Assembly (NCBI RefSeq): GCF_000412695.1
Contig: NC_021499.1
Location: 3,224,001 to 3,288,000, forward strand
Direction: 5' to 3'
From: Pseudomonas resinovorans NBRC 106553
GTDB taxonomy: Bacteria > Pseudomonadota > Gammaproteobacteria > Pseudomonadales > Pseudomonadaceae
DNA length: 64,000 nucleotides
The first letter of the stretch is position 1. Each line of letters begins with the position of its first letter. Positions 17,663-25,681 of the stretch are shown piece by piece. Position numbers and translations under genes: made by a program. Under the pieces are notes generated by a model. The model did not search any database and was not told where the DNA came from. It worked only from the letters and a program-made list of their open reading frames with translations.

Positions 17663-18159
17663 GATGGGTTTCGCTCCGCTCTACCCATCCTACGGATGTG
17701 CTTCGGTGCTCGGAGGAACTCGCAGGATGGGTAGAGCCTGCGAAACCCATCAACTCACGGCACGATGAAGTCCCGGAGGTATGGCGCCCTGCAACGCCGA
17801 TGGGTTTCGCTCCGCTCTACCCATCCTACGGATGTGCTTCGGTGCTCGGAGAAACTCGTAGGATGGGTAGAGCCTGCGAAACCCATCAACTCACGGCACG
17901 ATGAAGTCCGGGAGGTATGGCGCCCTGCAACGCCGATGGGTTTCGCTCCGCTCTACCCATCCTACGAATGTGCCTCGGTGCTCGGAGGAACCCGTAGGAT
18001 GGGTAGAGCCTGCGAAACCCATCAACTCACGGCACGATTAAGTCCGGGAGGTATGGCGCCCTGCAACGCCGATGGGTTTCGCTCCGCTCTACCCATCCTA
18101 CGGATGTGCTTCGGTGCTCGGAGGAACTCGTAGGATGGGTAGAGCCTGCGAAACCCATC
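17663..18159. repeat. four-copy array of a 136-bp unit built on an 89-bp palindrome
   Basis: Units begin at 17663, 17799, 17935 and 18071, an exact 136-bp period. Each has an 89-bp palindrome running from GATGGGTTTCGC to GCGAAACCCATC, with inner arms CTCTACCCATCCTACG and its complement. A 47-bp spacer (AACTCACGGCACGATGAAGT...) follows, except after the last palindrome. Copies differ by only a few bases. No gene lies within. Confidence 0.95.
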
Positions 18160-18162
18160 AGC

Positions 18163-18190
18163 CGTAGGGTGGATGCCGCGATCCACCAGC
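18163..18190. repeat. GTAGGGTGGAT repeat fragment
   Basis: GTAGGGTGGATGCCGCGATCCACC directly follows the 136-bp array. It is a short member of the second dispersed palindrome family and lies just before the stop of the leftward alcohol dehydrogenase gene. Confidence 0.6.
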
Positions 18191-18211
18191 GGAGCCATGG
18201 TCAACGCCGCT

Positions 18212-19363
18212 CTACAGCACCTGACGGTAGATCGCCCGGGCGTCGTCGAAGCTCATTTCCCGGGGGTTGTTGGCCAGCAATCGGCTCTGCTTCATGGCAT
18301 CGACCGCCAGCTCGTCGAGGTCGGCTTCGCCGATACCCAGTTGCCCCAGGCGCGTGGGCAACCCCAGGTCCCCCGCCAGGCCGCCCAGGTACTCGGCCAG
18401 GGCATTGGCCCTGGCCGGCACGTCGCCAGCCAGGCCCGGCAGGACGATCTCCGCCAGCTCCGCGTACAGCGGTGCCGCCGCTTCCAGGTTGAAACGCACC
18501 ACCGGCTCCAGCACCAGGGAGTTGGACAGGCCGTGGGGAATATGGAACCGCGCGCCCAGGGGATAGGCCAGGGCATGCACCGCCGCCACCGGCGAGTTGG
18601 CGAAGGCCATCCCCGCCAGGCAGGCGCCCAGCAGCATGTTCTCCCGGGCTTCCAGGTCCGTGCCGTCGCGGCAGACCTGGTGCAGGTTGGCCGAGAGCAG
18701 GCGCAGGGCCTCGCGGGCCAGGCAGTCGGAGATGGGGTTCTTGAGGTATTTGCTGGTGTAGGACTCGATGGCATGCACCATCGCGTCGATACCGGTGGCG
18801 GCGGTGACCTGGGCCGGCAGGCCCCGGGTCAGCTCGGCGTCCAGAATGGCCAGGTCAGGCAGCAGCAGTGGCGAGATGACCACGTTCTTCTGCCCCTCGC
18901 CAGTGGTCACCACGGAAACGGCGGTGACCTCCGAGCCGGTACCCGCGGTGGTCGGTACCAGGATCAGCGGCAGGCGCGGCCCCTTGGCCAGGTTGATGCC
19001 ATAGACCTCGGCCAGGGATTCGCCACTGCGGGCGAGCAAGGCCGTCAGCTTGGCGGCATCCAGGGAACTGCCACCGCCAAAGCCGATCACGCAATCCGCC
19101 GAACTGTCCCTGGCGGCCTCCACCGCGGCAAGGATCACCGGCTCCGGCGGATCGGCCTGCACGTCGGCAAACAGCGTCACCTCGATGCCGTCGCGGGCAA
19201 GCTCGGCCAGCACCGGATCGAGCAAGCGCGCGGCGAGGACGCCGGGGTCGGTGACCAGCAGCACGGACTGGCAACCCAGCCCGCGTACCTGGGTGGCGAG
19301 GCGGCGGGCGGCGCCGCACTCGATATGGATGGATTTGGTCGTGTTGAACGCCAGGGTTCGCAT
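18212..19363 (-). CDS. iron-containing alcohol dehydrogenase
   Basis: A 383-residue group III (Fe-dependent) alcohol dehydrogenase. The NAD-binding GGGSSLDAAK is near residue 95. The TTAGTGSEVTAVSVVT signature, VHAIESYTSK, and the metal-binding histidines in AAVHALAYPLGARFHIPHGLSN are all present, so the enzyme looks active. It interconverts an alcohol and an aldehyde or ketone in the cytoplasm. The next gene on the same strand, an alpha/beta hydrolase, ends 112 bases upstream. It may oxidise an alcohol released by that hydrolase, or reduce an aldehyde for the wax-ester synthase at 20892; neither is proven. Confidence 0.92.
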   Translation of the reverse strand: MRTLAFNTTKSIHIECGAARRLATQVRGLGCQSVLLVTDPGVLAARLLDPVLAELARDGIEVTLFADVQADPPEPVILAAVEAARDSSADCVIGFGGGSSLDAAKLTALLARSGESLAEVYGINLAKGPRLPLILVPTTAGTGSEVTAVSVVTTGEGQKNVVISPLLLPDLAILDAELTRGLPAQVTAATGIDAMVHAIESYTSKYLKNPISDCLAREALRLLSANLHQVCRDGTDLEARENMLLGACLAGMAFANSPVAAVHALAYPLGARFHIPHGLSNSLVLEPVVRFNLEAAAPLYAELAEIVLPGLAGDVPARANALAEYLGGLAGDLGLPTRLGQLGIGEADLDELAVDAMKQSRLLANNPREMSFDDARAIYRQVL

Positions 19364-19475
19364 GGGACGGCCTCGTTATCTGCTTCGGGGGTGAGGCGCT
19401 GCCGGCAGGCACCGCAGCCGGCACGATAGGAGCGATCACGCCCCACCCTCCCCCCCCAGTAACGAGTGGGCCGCG

Positions 19476-20654
19476 CTAGGGCGCCGAATAGCGCTCCATC
19501 AGGTCGCCCATGCGCGCCAGGTACTCCGCGCGCCCCAGGTGCAGGATGTGGTTGCCGGGGAACCAGTGCAGCGCGCTGCCCGGCCAGTGCCGTTGCAGTA
19601 GGCGCAGGTGACGCGGCATGGTCACCCGGTCGCCGGCGCCGCCGATGATCAGCATCCGTTGGCCTTCCAGTGGCGAGGCGTAGGTCAGCGGGTTGTGCAC
19701 CGCCAGCAGCCCGCGCATGTGGGCGACGCCCACGCCCTGCTGGCGCATCAGCAGCGACAGCAGCGCGCCGGTGGGCTGCCATTCGAGGAACACATCGATC
19801 GGGCTCACCGCCGGCACGATGGGGATGCAGTAGGACAGGCGATCGTCGACCGCCGCCAGCAACGCCGCCGTGTAACCGCCGAGGGAAATACCCGCCACAC
19901 CGATCTGCTCGACCCCTCGCCCCTGCAGGTAATCGATGAATACGCGCAGGTCGTGGATCGCGTGCATCGGCGACTCGTTGAACGACACCAGGCCGCGACC
20001 GAACAGGCCCTGGCCGCTGAACCACGAGCCGGGTTCGGCGCGCCGGCCGTGAAAGGGATAGGTGAACAGCAGGATGTCGTAACCACGCTGGTAGAAGCCC
20101 GCCAGCGACAGCGCATGGGCGTTCAGCCAGTAGGGATCGGCGGCGAAACCGTGGATCACGATCAGTGTCGGCCTCGGCCGGTCGCCGTGGCACCAGTGCT
20201 GGGCATGGGCGACCCGGTTGCGCTGCATGGCGTCGAACTGCGGGCGGGCGTAGGGGTTCAGCGGCTGGAAGGGACTATCGAAGCTCAGCTGCAGGCGGCG
20301 GATGCGATCATCTGATAGTGCCTCCATCTTGACCTTGATGTCCTTGGCTGGCGGCAGGAACACCTTGGAGGCATCACCGGCCCGTGCCAAGGGCTCATAG
20401 AAACGCAGCGCATCGAACTCCTCCTGCATGCGGCCCTTGCCCTTCAGCGACGCCAGCATGGCCGTCGCCACCGTGGTCGACAGCGACGTGCGCATCACCC
20501 GCTCCAGGGCTCCGGTGCCATGGACCTTCAGGGGATGCACGGCATCCAGCCAGGTGCCGTCCGCGTGCAGCCAGAAATCCTCCGGCAAGCGTTCCCACCA
20601 GGGCGCGCGGGAATCCCCCGGCATCTCCCGGCCAGCCATCAGCTCATCGTTCAT
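19476..20654 (-). CDS. alpha/beta hydrolase
   Basis: A 392-residue alpha/beta hydrolase. TLIVIHGFAADPYW forms the oxyanion region, GVAGISLGGYTAA is the nucleophile elbow (GxSxG with Ser), and the late IIGGAGDRVT and FPGNHILHLG segments supply the acid and the catalytic His. No signal peptide is visible. I start at the ATG at 20654; an upstream extension to 20870 runs through a low-complexity intergenic repeat and is rejected. It is divergent from the WS/DGAT gene and upstream of the iron alcohol dehydrogenase. An ester hydrolase acting on hydrophobic substrates is plausible; the substrate is unknown. Confidence 0.85.
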   Translation of the reverse strand: MNDELMAGREMPGDSRAPWWERLPEDFWLHADGTWLDAVHPLKVHGTGALERVMRTSLSTTVATAMLASLKGKGRMQEEFDALRFYEPLARAGDASKVFLPPAKDIKVKMEALSDDRIRRLQLSFDSPFQPLNPYARPQFDAMQRNRVAHAQHWCHGDRPRPTLIVIHGFAADPYWLNAHALSLAGFYQRGYDILLFTYPFHGRRAEPGSWFSGQGLFGRGLVSFNESPMHAIHDLRVFIDYLQGRGVEQIGVAGISLGGYTAALLAAVDDRLSYCIPIVPAVSPIDVFLEWQPTGALLSLLMRQQGVGVAHMRGLLAVHNPLTYASPLEGQRMLIIGGAGDRVTMPRHLRLLQRHWPGSALHWFPGNHILHLGRAEYLARMGDLMERYSAP

Positions 20655-20891
20655 CGCATCCAATCCCCCGAAAACGCCCTGCCCTTCGCCCCGCCGGTCG
20701 GCGCCGGGGCCCATGACCGACAGCTTAGGGGCAAGGCCCCCAGGCCCCTCCCCCCGAACGCAGGGGGACGGGTTGCACCCTCCCCCGCTGAACATGTGGG
20801 GCCTGGCTGAAGGGGCGGGAGCCTCCGCTCGCCAGGTGTCCTGATCCAGCGCAGGTCCAACACCAGCCACTCCCTTGCGAGGCCCTCACCG

Positions 20892-22385
20892 ATGAGCAAA
20901 CTCAGCGGGCAAGATGCGATGTTCCTGAACGTCGATCGTCCCCACGCCGCATCGCACTGCACCATGATCTACATCTACGACCAGTCCACCGTGGAAGGAC
21001 AGCGTCTCGGCTTTCGCGAGATCGTCCGCCACATCTCCGATCGCCTCGATGTTTCACCGGTGTTCCGCCGCAAGATCGTCCAGGTGCCCTATGGGCTGGG
21101 CTATCCCTACTGGGTGGAGGACGACCTCTTCGACATCGACTTCCACGTCCGCCACTTCGCCCTGCCCAAGCCTGGCGACTGGCGGCAGTTCTGCATCCTG
21201 GTGTCGCGCATCCACGCCCGCTCGGTGGATCTCGCCCGCGCGCCCTGGGAGATGTACGTCATCGAGGGCCTGGACAATATCGAGGGCATCCCCAAGGGCA
21301 GCTTCGCCATCCTCACCAAGTCCCACCACGCCGCCATGGACGGCACCGCCGCGGCGGAGCTGACCTGGGCCCTGCACGACATCGCCGGCGCCCAGGGCAA
21401 ACCGGTGGCGGTGGTGCCCGAGCGGTCGCCAGCCCCGCCGCAACGGCCGCTCTGGGGGCCGCTGGACACCATCAGCCGCATGCTTACCGACAATATCTCC
21501 GCGTCGGCGCGCATGGCGCTGCCCCTGGCGCGGGTGTTGCCCAAGCTGGCGGTGGCCGGCCTGCGCTCGGTGGCCCGTACGGTACTGACCGCCAACAGCG
21601 GTGCGCCACGTACGCGCTTCAACAGCAACGTGACCGCGGCGCGGGTGTGGAACTCGGTCACCCTCGACCTCGCCGTGGTCAAGGCGATCAAGAACCTGGT
21701 GCCGGGCGCTACCGTCAACGACGCCGTGCTGGCCCTGATTGGCGGGGCGATGCGCCGCTACCTGGAGGACAAGGACGAACTGCCGGACAAGTCCCTGGTG
21801 ACCCTGGCGCCGGTGAACACTCGCCAGGGCGGGGAAACCGCCGCCGCCGGCAACACGGTGTCGATGCTGACCTTCCCCCTGTGCACCGAGATCGCGGACC
21901 CGCTGCAACGCCTGGAAGCGGTCTATGCCGCCACCTCCGAGTCGAAGGCCCTGCAGAGCGCCATCGGCGCCCAGGACCTGACCAACCTGCAGAAGTTCGC
22001 GCCACCCGCCACCCTGGGTCTCGCCGGGCGCCTGGCGACCCTGATGGGTGTGGGCGGCAAGGGGCCGATGATCCTGCACAACTGCATGGTGACCAATGTG
22101 CCCGGCCCCAACGTGCCGCTCTACATGCTTGGCGCCAAGCTGGTGTACTGGTGCGGCGTGGGCCCGCTGGTGGATGGCCTGTCGCTGATCTGGAACCCCA
22201 CCAGCTATTGCGGAAAGATGTTCGTCTCGCTGACCAGCTCGCCCAACGTGGTGCCCGACCCGGACTTCCTCGCCCAGTGCCTGAAGGACTCCTACGAGGA
22301 AATGCAGGCCATCGCAGTCGAAGCCGCCGCCCGCGAGGCCGCGGAAAAGCCCGCGACGAAGAAGCGCGCCGCCGGCCGTAAATGA
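20892..22385 (+). CDS. wax ester synthase/diacylglycerol acyltransferase (WS/DGAT)
   Basis: A 497-residue bifunctional acyltransferase that esterifies acyl-CoA with fatty alcohol or diacylglycerol. The catalytic HHxxxDG motif reads HHAAMDG at residues 145-151. The N-terminal acyltransferase domain is followed by a C-terminal WS/DGAT domain (NVPGPNVPLYMLGAKLVYW, LSLIWNPTSYCGKMFVSLTSS). The protein ends in a Lys/Arg-rich tail (KPATKKRAAGRK), often seen in members attached to lipid inclusions. The start is ATG with GAGG nine bases upstream. A palindromic repeat begins inside the stop codon. With LuxC, LuxE and alcohol dehydrogenase genes elsewhere in the window, a wax-ester storage route is possible. 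Confidence 0.94.
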   Translation: MSKLSGQDAMFLNVDRPHAASHCTMIYIYDQSTVEGQRLGFREIVRHISDRLDVSPVFRRKIVQVPYGLGYPYWVEDDLFDIDFHVRHFALPKPGDWRQFCILVSRIHARSVDLARAPWEMYVIEGLDNIEGIPKGSFAILTKSHHAAMDGTAAAELTWALHDIAGAQGKPVAVVPERSPAPPQRPLWGPLDTISRMLTDNISASARMALPLARVLPKLAVAGLRSVARTVLTANSGAPRTRFNSNVTAARVWNSVTLDLAVVKAIKNLVPGATVNDAVLALIGGAMRRYLEDKDELPDKSLVTLAPVNTRQGGETAAAGNTVSMLTFPLCTEIADPLQRLEAVYAATSESKALQSAIGAQDLTNLQKFAPPATLGLAGRLATLMGVGGKGPMILHNCMVTNVPGPNVPLYMLGAKLVYWCGVGPLVDGLSLIWNPTSYCGKMFVSLTSSPNVVPDPDFLAQCLKDSYEEMQAIAVEAAAREAAEKPATKKRAAGRK

Positions 22386-22457
22386 TGGGTTTCGCTTCGC
22401 TCTACCCATCCTACGAGGGTGACAACCGTAGGATGGGTAGAGCCCGCGAAACCCATC
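22384..22457. repeat. GATGGGTTTCGC palindrome abutting the WS/DGAT stop codon
   Basis: A 74-bp palindrome of the same family as the 136-bp array, from GATGGGTTTCGC to GCGAAACCCATC. Its first base lies inside the TGA stop of the acyltransferase gene, so the transcript ends in this hairpin. Confidence 0.85.
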
Positions 22458-22462
22458 GGCCG

Positions 22463-22658
22463 TTCGCGAGCAGAGCTCGCTCCTACGGGTTCACCTGCGT
22501 AGGGTGGATGACGCTCTTCTCATCCACCGGCGATGCCCGGCCAAACCTTTAGAGCGCAGCGAAACCCATCGACAATGCGGCAGAACCGCTGACCGTAGGG
22601 TGCGCCGCGCGCACCGGGGCCCTTGTGCCAGGATTGCGGTGCGCACGGCGCACCCTAC
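22463..22658. repeat. mixed short palindromic repeats
   Basis: This gene-free stretch holds a GCGAGCAGAGCTCGCTCCTAC element, a GTAGGGTGGATGACGC...CATCCACC element (22500-22529), and an inverted pair GTAGGGTGCGCC.../...GGCGCACCCTAC (22595-22658). Copies of these families recur elsewhere in the window. Nothing else is seen here. Confidence 0.75.
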
Positions 22659-22689
22659 CCGAGGTGAGCGGCACATTTTCGTGAGCAAA

Positions 22690-22725
22690 CAAAAGGCCGA
22701 TCCGGAACCCGGATCGGCCTTTTTT
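22690..22725. terminator. bidirectional intrinsic terminator
   Basis: AAAAGGCCGATCCG/CGGATCGGCCTTTTTT, an 11-bp stem with A and T tracts, lies between the convergent WS/DGAT and acyl-CoA synthetase genes. Confidence 0.95.
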
Positions 22726-22738
22726 ACGTCTGCTGCCC

Positions 22739-24436
22739 TTACTCGAAAATCACCTTGCGGCCGTTCTCGGCCCAATCCTCGAGCTTGTCGTGGAAGCGCT
22801 CCTCGATGAGGTTGCGGCGGATCTTCAGGGTCGGCGTGAGCAGGCCGTTGGCGATGCTCCAGGGCTCCGCGACCACCACCAGGCAGCCCAGTTGCTCATG
22901 GGACTCGAACTGGGCGTTGAGCTCCGCGAGGAACACTTCCAGCTCAGTGGCCACGGCGTCCCGCCCCTCGGCCGTGCCGAGCATGGCGCGGGTATCCGGG
23001 AACAGGTTGACCAGCGCCAGTGGCTGCGCCAGGCCGACACCGGTGACGCAGGAGGCCTCCACGCGGGGGTGGTTGCCCAGCTTGGCCTCGATGGGCACGG
23101 GTGCCACGTACTTGCCCTTGGCGGTCTTGAACAGCTCCTTGACCCGCCCGGTGATGCGCAGGCGGCCCTGCTCGTCCAGCTCGCCACGGTCGCCGGTACG
23201 GAACAGCCCGTCGGCGGTGTAGCTCTCGGCGGTCAGCTCGGGCTGCTTGTAGTAGCCGAGCATCTGCGCCGGGCTCTTCACCAGGATTTCGTTGTCTTCG
23301 CCTATGCGACTTTCCACGCCCGGGATGGCGGCGCCGACATAACCCACCCGCACCTGTCCCGGCAGGCTGAAGTGGGACGTGCCGAAGTTCTCCGACATGC
23401 CATAGCCTTCCAGCAGCTCCAGGCCCAGCTGGCGATACCACTCCATCACCTTGACCGGCAGCGGCGCCGAGCCGGACAGGCCGGTATGCACCTGGTCGAG
23501 GCCCAGGGCGGAGAGGATCTGCGCCTTCATCAGCTCGCCTTCCACCGGGTCGGCGAAGGCGGCTTGCTGGGCGGCCGGCGGGATGCGCTCGTTGATGCTC
23601 TGGTAGAACTTGCCCCACAGGCGCGGCATGGACAGGAAGATGGTCGGCCGCGCGCGGCGCAGGTCCTCGCTGAAGGTTTCCAGGCCCAGGTTGAAGAACA
23701 CCCGGCAGCCGCTGTACAGCGACACCGCTTCCACCACCGCCCGTTCGGCGGTGTGGGCGAGCGGCAGGTAGGACAACAGGCGGTCGCTGGAGCAGGTGCC
23801 CTGGCCGCCGGCGTACATGCAGCCGGTCACCGCCGGTGCGTTGAACATGGCGCCGAAGCTGTGCATCACCCCCTTGGGGTTACCGGTGCTGCCGGAGGTG
23901 TAGATGATGGTGGCCAGGTCGCCCGGTGCCGGGCGGGTCACATCCTGCAGCGGGGCGACCGCGGCGACGATGCGCTCCCAGGACTCGCCCTTGCCGCAAG
24001 CGGACATGGGCAGGTCCACCAGCGGCAGGTCGCCGGGGATCGCGGCGCTGACGGCGTTCCAGCCGGCGGCGTCGCCATCCAGGCGGCCGACGAACAGCAG
24101 GCGCACTTCGGCATGCTCCAGCACGTAGCGTACGGTGTCGGCGTTGGCGGTGGAGTACAGCGGCACGCTGATGTGCCCGGCCAACCAGATCGCCAGGTCG
24201 GCGATGATCCAGTGGGCGGTGTTCTTGCCGAAGATGCCGATGGAGGACTTCGGCGGCAGGTCGAGGGCCTGCAGGTAGGCCGCCATGCGCCGGGCCTGGT
24301 CGCCCACTTCGCGCCAGCGGTAGTCGACCAAGCTGCCATCGGCCAGGGGTTGGGTCAGGTAGATCGAGTCAGGCGTGCTCTCCTCCCAATGGAGGAAGCG
24401 GTGCAACAGCGTAGGGTGCTCGTTGTTCTTGTTCAT
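22739..24436 (-). CDS. long-chain acyl-CoA synthetase (AMP-forming)
   Basis: A 565-residue adenylate-forming enzyme that activates a free carboxylic acid to its CoA thioester. The AMP-binding P-loop IIYTSGSTGNPKGV is at residues 177-190. GYGMSENFGTSHFS is the A5 motif, LFRTGDRGELDEQGRLRITGR the A7/A8 hinge, and the catalytic Lys lies in ELFKTAKGKYVAP. The start is the ATG at 24436, with AGGA six bases upstream. It is the last gene of the leftward 29.9-22.7 kb group, which also encodes acyl-CoA dehydrogenases and an MFE-2-like protein. It would feed that pathway. Chain length or ring preference cannot be read. Confidence 0.93.
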   Translation of the reverse strand: MNKNNEHPTLLHRFLHWEESTPDSIYLTQPLADGSLVDYRWREVGDQARRMAAYLQALDLPPKSSIGIFGKNTAHWIIADLAIWLAGHISVPLYSTANADTVRYVLEHAEVRLLFVGRLDGDAAGWNAVSAAIPGDLPLVDLPMSACGKGESWERIVAAVAPLQDVTRPAPGDLATIIYTSGSTGNPKGVMHSFGAMFNAPAVTGCMYAGGQGTCSSDRLLSYLPLAHTAERAVVEAVSLYSGCRVFFNLGLETFSEDLRRARPTIFLSMPRLWGKFYQSINERIPPAAQQAAFADPVEGELMKAQILSALGLDQVHTGLSGSAPLPVKVMEWYRQLGLELLEGYGMSENFGTSHFSLPGQVRVGYVGAAIPGVESRIGEDNEILVKSPAQMLGYYKQPELTAESYTADGLFRTGDRGELDEQGRLRITGRVKELFKTAKGKYVAPVPIEAKLGNHPRVEASCVTGVGLAQPLALVNLFPDTRAMLGTAEGRDAVATELEVFLAELNAQFESHEQLGCLVVVAEPWSIANGLLTPTLKIRRNLIEERFHDKLEDWAENGRKVIFE

Positions 24437-24511
24437 AGCCGGTCCTGCGTCTGGAGGGGCGGTGTTCCACCCTTTGCATTGTTCTCGTTCGGCGCTGCTA
24501 GCGCCCATGGT

Positions 24512-25618
24512 TCATTCGCGCTGATAGAGAGTGGCCAGCACCGTACCATCCGTGCCCACCTGGTGCTGCAGGGCAATGCGTGCATCGGTGACCTGGCGCG
24601 GGCCGGCGCTGCCGCGCAAGTGGCTGACCAGTTCGATGCATTGTGCCAGGCCGCTCACCGTCGGCGCTTGCCCAAGGGACAGCAAGCCGCCGGACGGGTT
24701 GACCACCAGGTTGCCGCCGTAGGTGTTGTCGCCATCCTCCACCAGCTTCTCGGCACTGCCTTCGCCGCACAAGCCCAGGGCTTCATAGAGCAGCAGTTCG
24801 GCCAGGGTGCTGCTGTCGTGCAGCTCACACACGCCCACATCCTGCGGCCCCCAGCCCGCCTGCTCGTAGAGGTCGCGGGCGGCCGCGACGTTGTTCTCGT
24901 AGCCGACGGCGGCGAAGGTCGAGCCCGGCACGAGATTCACCTGGGCGGGGGTCACCTGCGCCTGGGCGATGATTCGCACCTTGGGCCCGCTGGCCCGGCG
25001 CCGGGCGAACTCGTCGGAGCAGAGCACGACCGCGGCCACCCCGCAGGACGGCCAGGCGAACTGCGGATGGGTCAGGGGTTCGGCGATCAGCGGGGCCTCC
25101 AACACCTGGTCGAGGGACAACGCCTGGTTGAGGACCGCCTCGGGATTGAACTGGGCATGCTGGCGCGCCTTGACCGCGACCATGGCGAAGGTTTCCCGTC
25201 GGGTCCGGTAGCGCGCCATGTATTCCCGTGCCGTGGCCCCGAGCTGCCCAAGGACGCCGTTCGCGCCCGGCAGCGACGCCGGCGCATCTTGTACGCCCAG
25301 TACCAGCGCACACTCGGCCTGCCCCAGTTCGATGGCCCGGCAGGCCTGGAACATCAGTGCGCGACTGTCCGCCGCGCTCGTCGGTAGGCGCAACAGCGGT
25401 ACCGGTCCGAGCCCGATGGGCTCGAGAGCACGCTGCAGGGTCCCACCGTCCATCAGGCCCGTAGCGGCGAAGACAGTTCCGATCTCTCCGGCGGACAATC
25501 CGGCGTCCGCCAGTGCCCGCCGTACCGTCTCGCCGACCAGGGCGGTCGGCTCGCGGCGCAGCGAGGCCGGGCTGAAGGGGGACATGCCGACGCCAATCAC
25601 ATTGACGCAACGTTGCAT
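24512..25618 (-). CDS. thiolase-fold protein lacking the catalytic Cys and His
   Basis: A 368-residue SCPx/Ltp-like thiolase homologue. The overall order matches the active paralogue at 12807-13994, including CELHD, DGDNTYGGNLVVNPSGG and AQCIELVSHLRG. Key residues are changed. The NNNCGTGSTAL nucleophile site reads LPTSAADSRAL (Ser81 at the Cys position), GHPLGATG reads GQAPTVSG (Gln at the His position), and HDCF reads HDSS. Thiolysis is therefore unlikely. It may be a pseudo-enzyme partner, or a lyase comparable to Ltp2-type aldolases, which keep the fold but not the Cys. No DUF35 partner gene is nearby. The frame is intact and the gene sits in an operon, so it is probably functional in some way. 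Confidence 0.85.
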   Translation of the reverse strand: MQRCVNVIGVGMSPFSPASLRREPTALVGETVRRALADAGLSAGEIGTVFAATGLMDGGTLQRALEPIGLGPVPLLRLPTSAADSRALMFQACRAIELGQAECALVLGVQDAPASLPGANGVLGQLGATAREYMARYRTRRETFAMVAVKARQHAQFNPEAVLNQALSLDQVLEAPLIAEPLTHPQFAWPSCGVAAVVLCSDEFARRRASGPKVRIIAQAQVTPAQVNLVPGSTFAAVGYENNVAAARDLYEQAGWGPQDVGVCELHDSSTLAELLLYEALGLCGEGSAEKLVEDGDNTYGGNLVVNPSGGLLSLGQAPTVSGLAQCIELVSHLRGSAGPRQVTDARIALQHQVGTDGTVLATLYQRE

Positions 25619-25640
25619 CGTGCTCTCCTGGAATAGAAAG

Positions 25641-25669
25641 CTGCCGCTCCCGGGGCTCGGGAGCGGCAG
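25641..25669. other. intra-operon hairpin
   Basis: CTGCCGCTCCCG/CGGGAGCGGCAG, a 12-bp perfect stem with a 5-base loop and no T-run, lies between the MFE-2-like gene and the degenerate thiolase gene. It may set relative expression or mRNA stability. Confidence 0.5.
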
Positions 25670-25681
25670 GTGGCCAAGGGG

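Noticed and set aside
17663..18159. CRISPR array
   Set aside because: The unit is 136 bp, the spacer is the same in every copy, and no cas genes are present.
19476..20870. Longer start for the alpha/beta hydrolase
   Set aside because: The extra 72 residues are Gly/Pro-rich, encoded by a C/G-rich intergenic repeat, and unlike the family.
22384..22457. Rho-independent terminator at the WS/DGAT stop
   Set aside because: The palindrome lacks a T-run and recurs in places without upstream genes. A proper terminator lies at 22690-22725.
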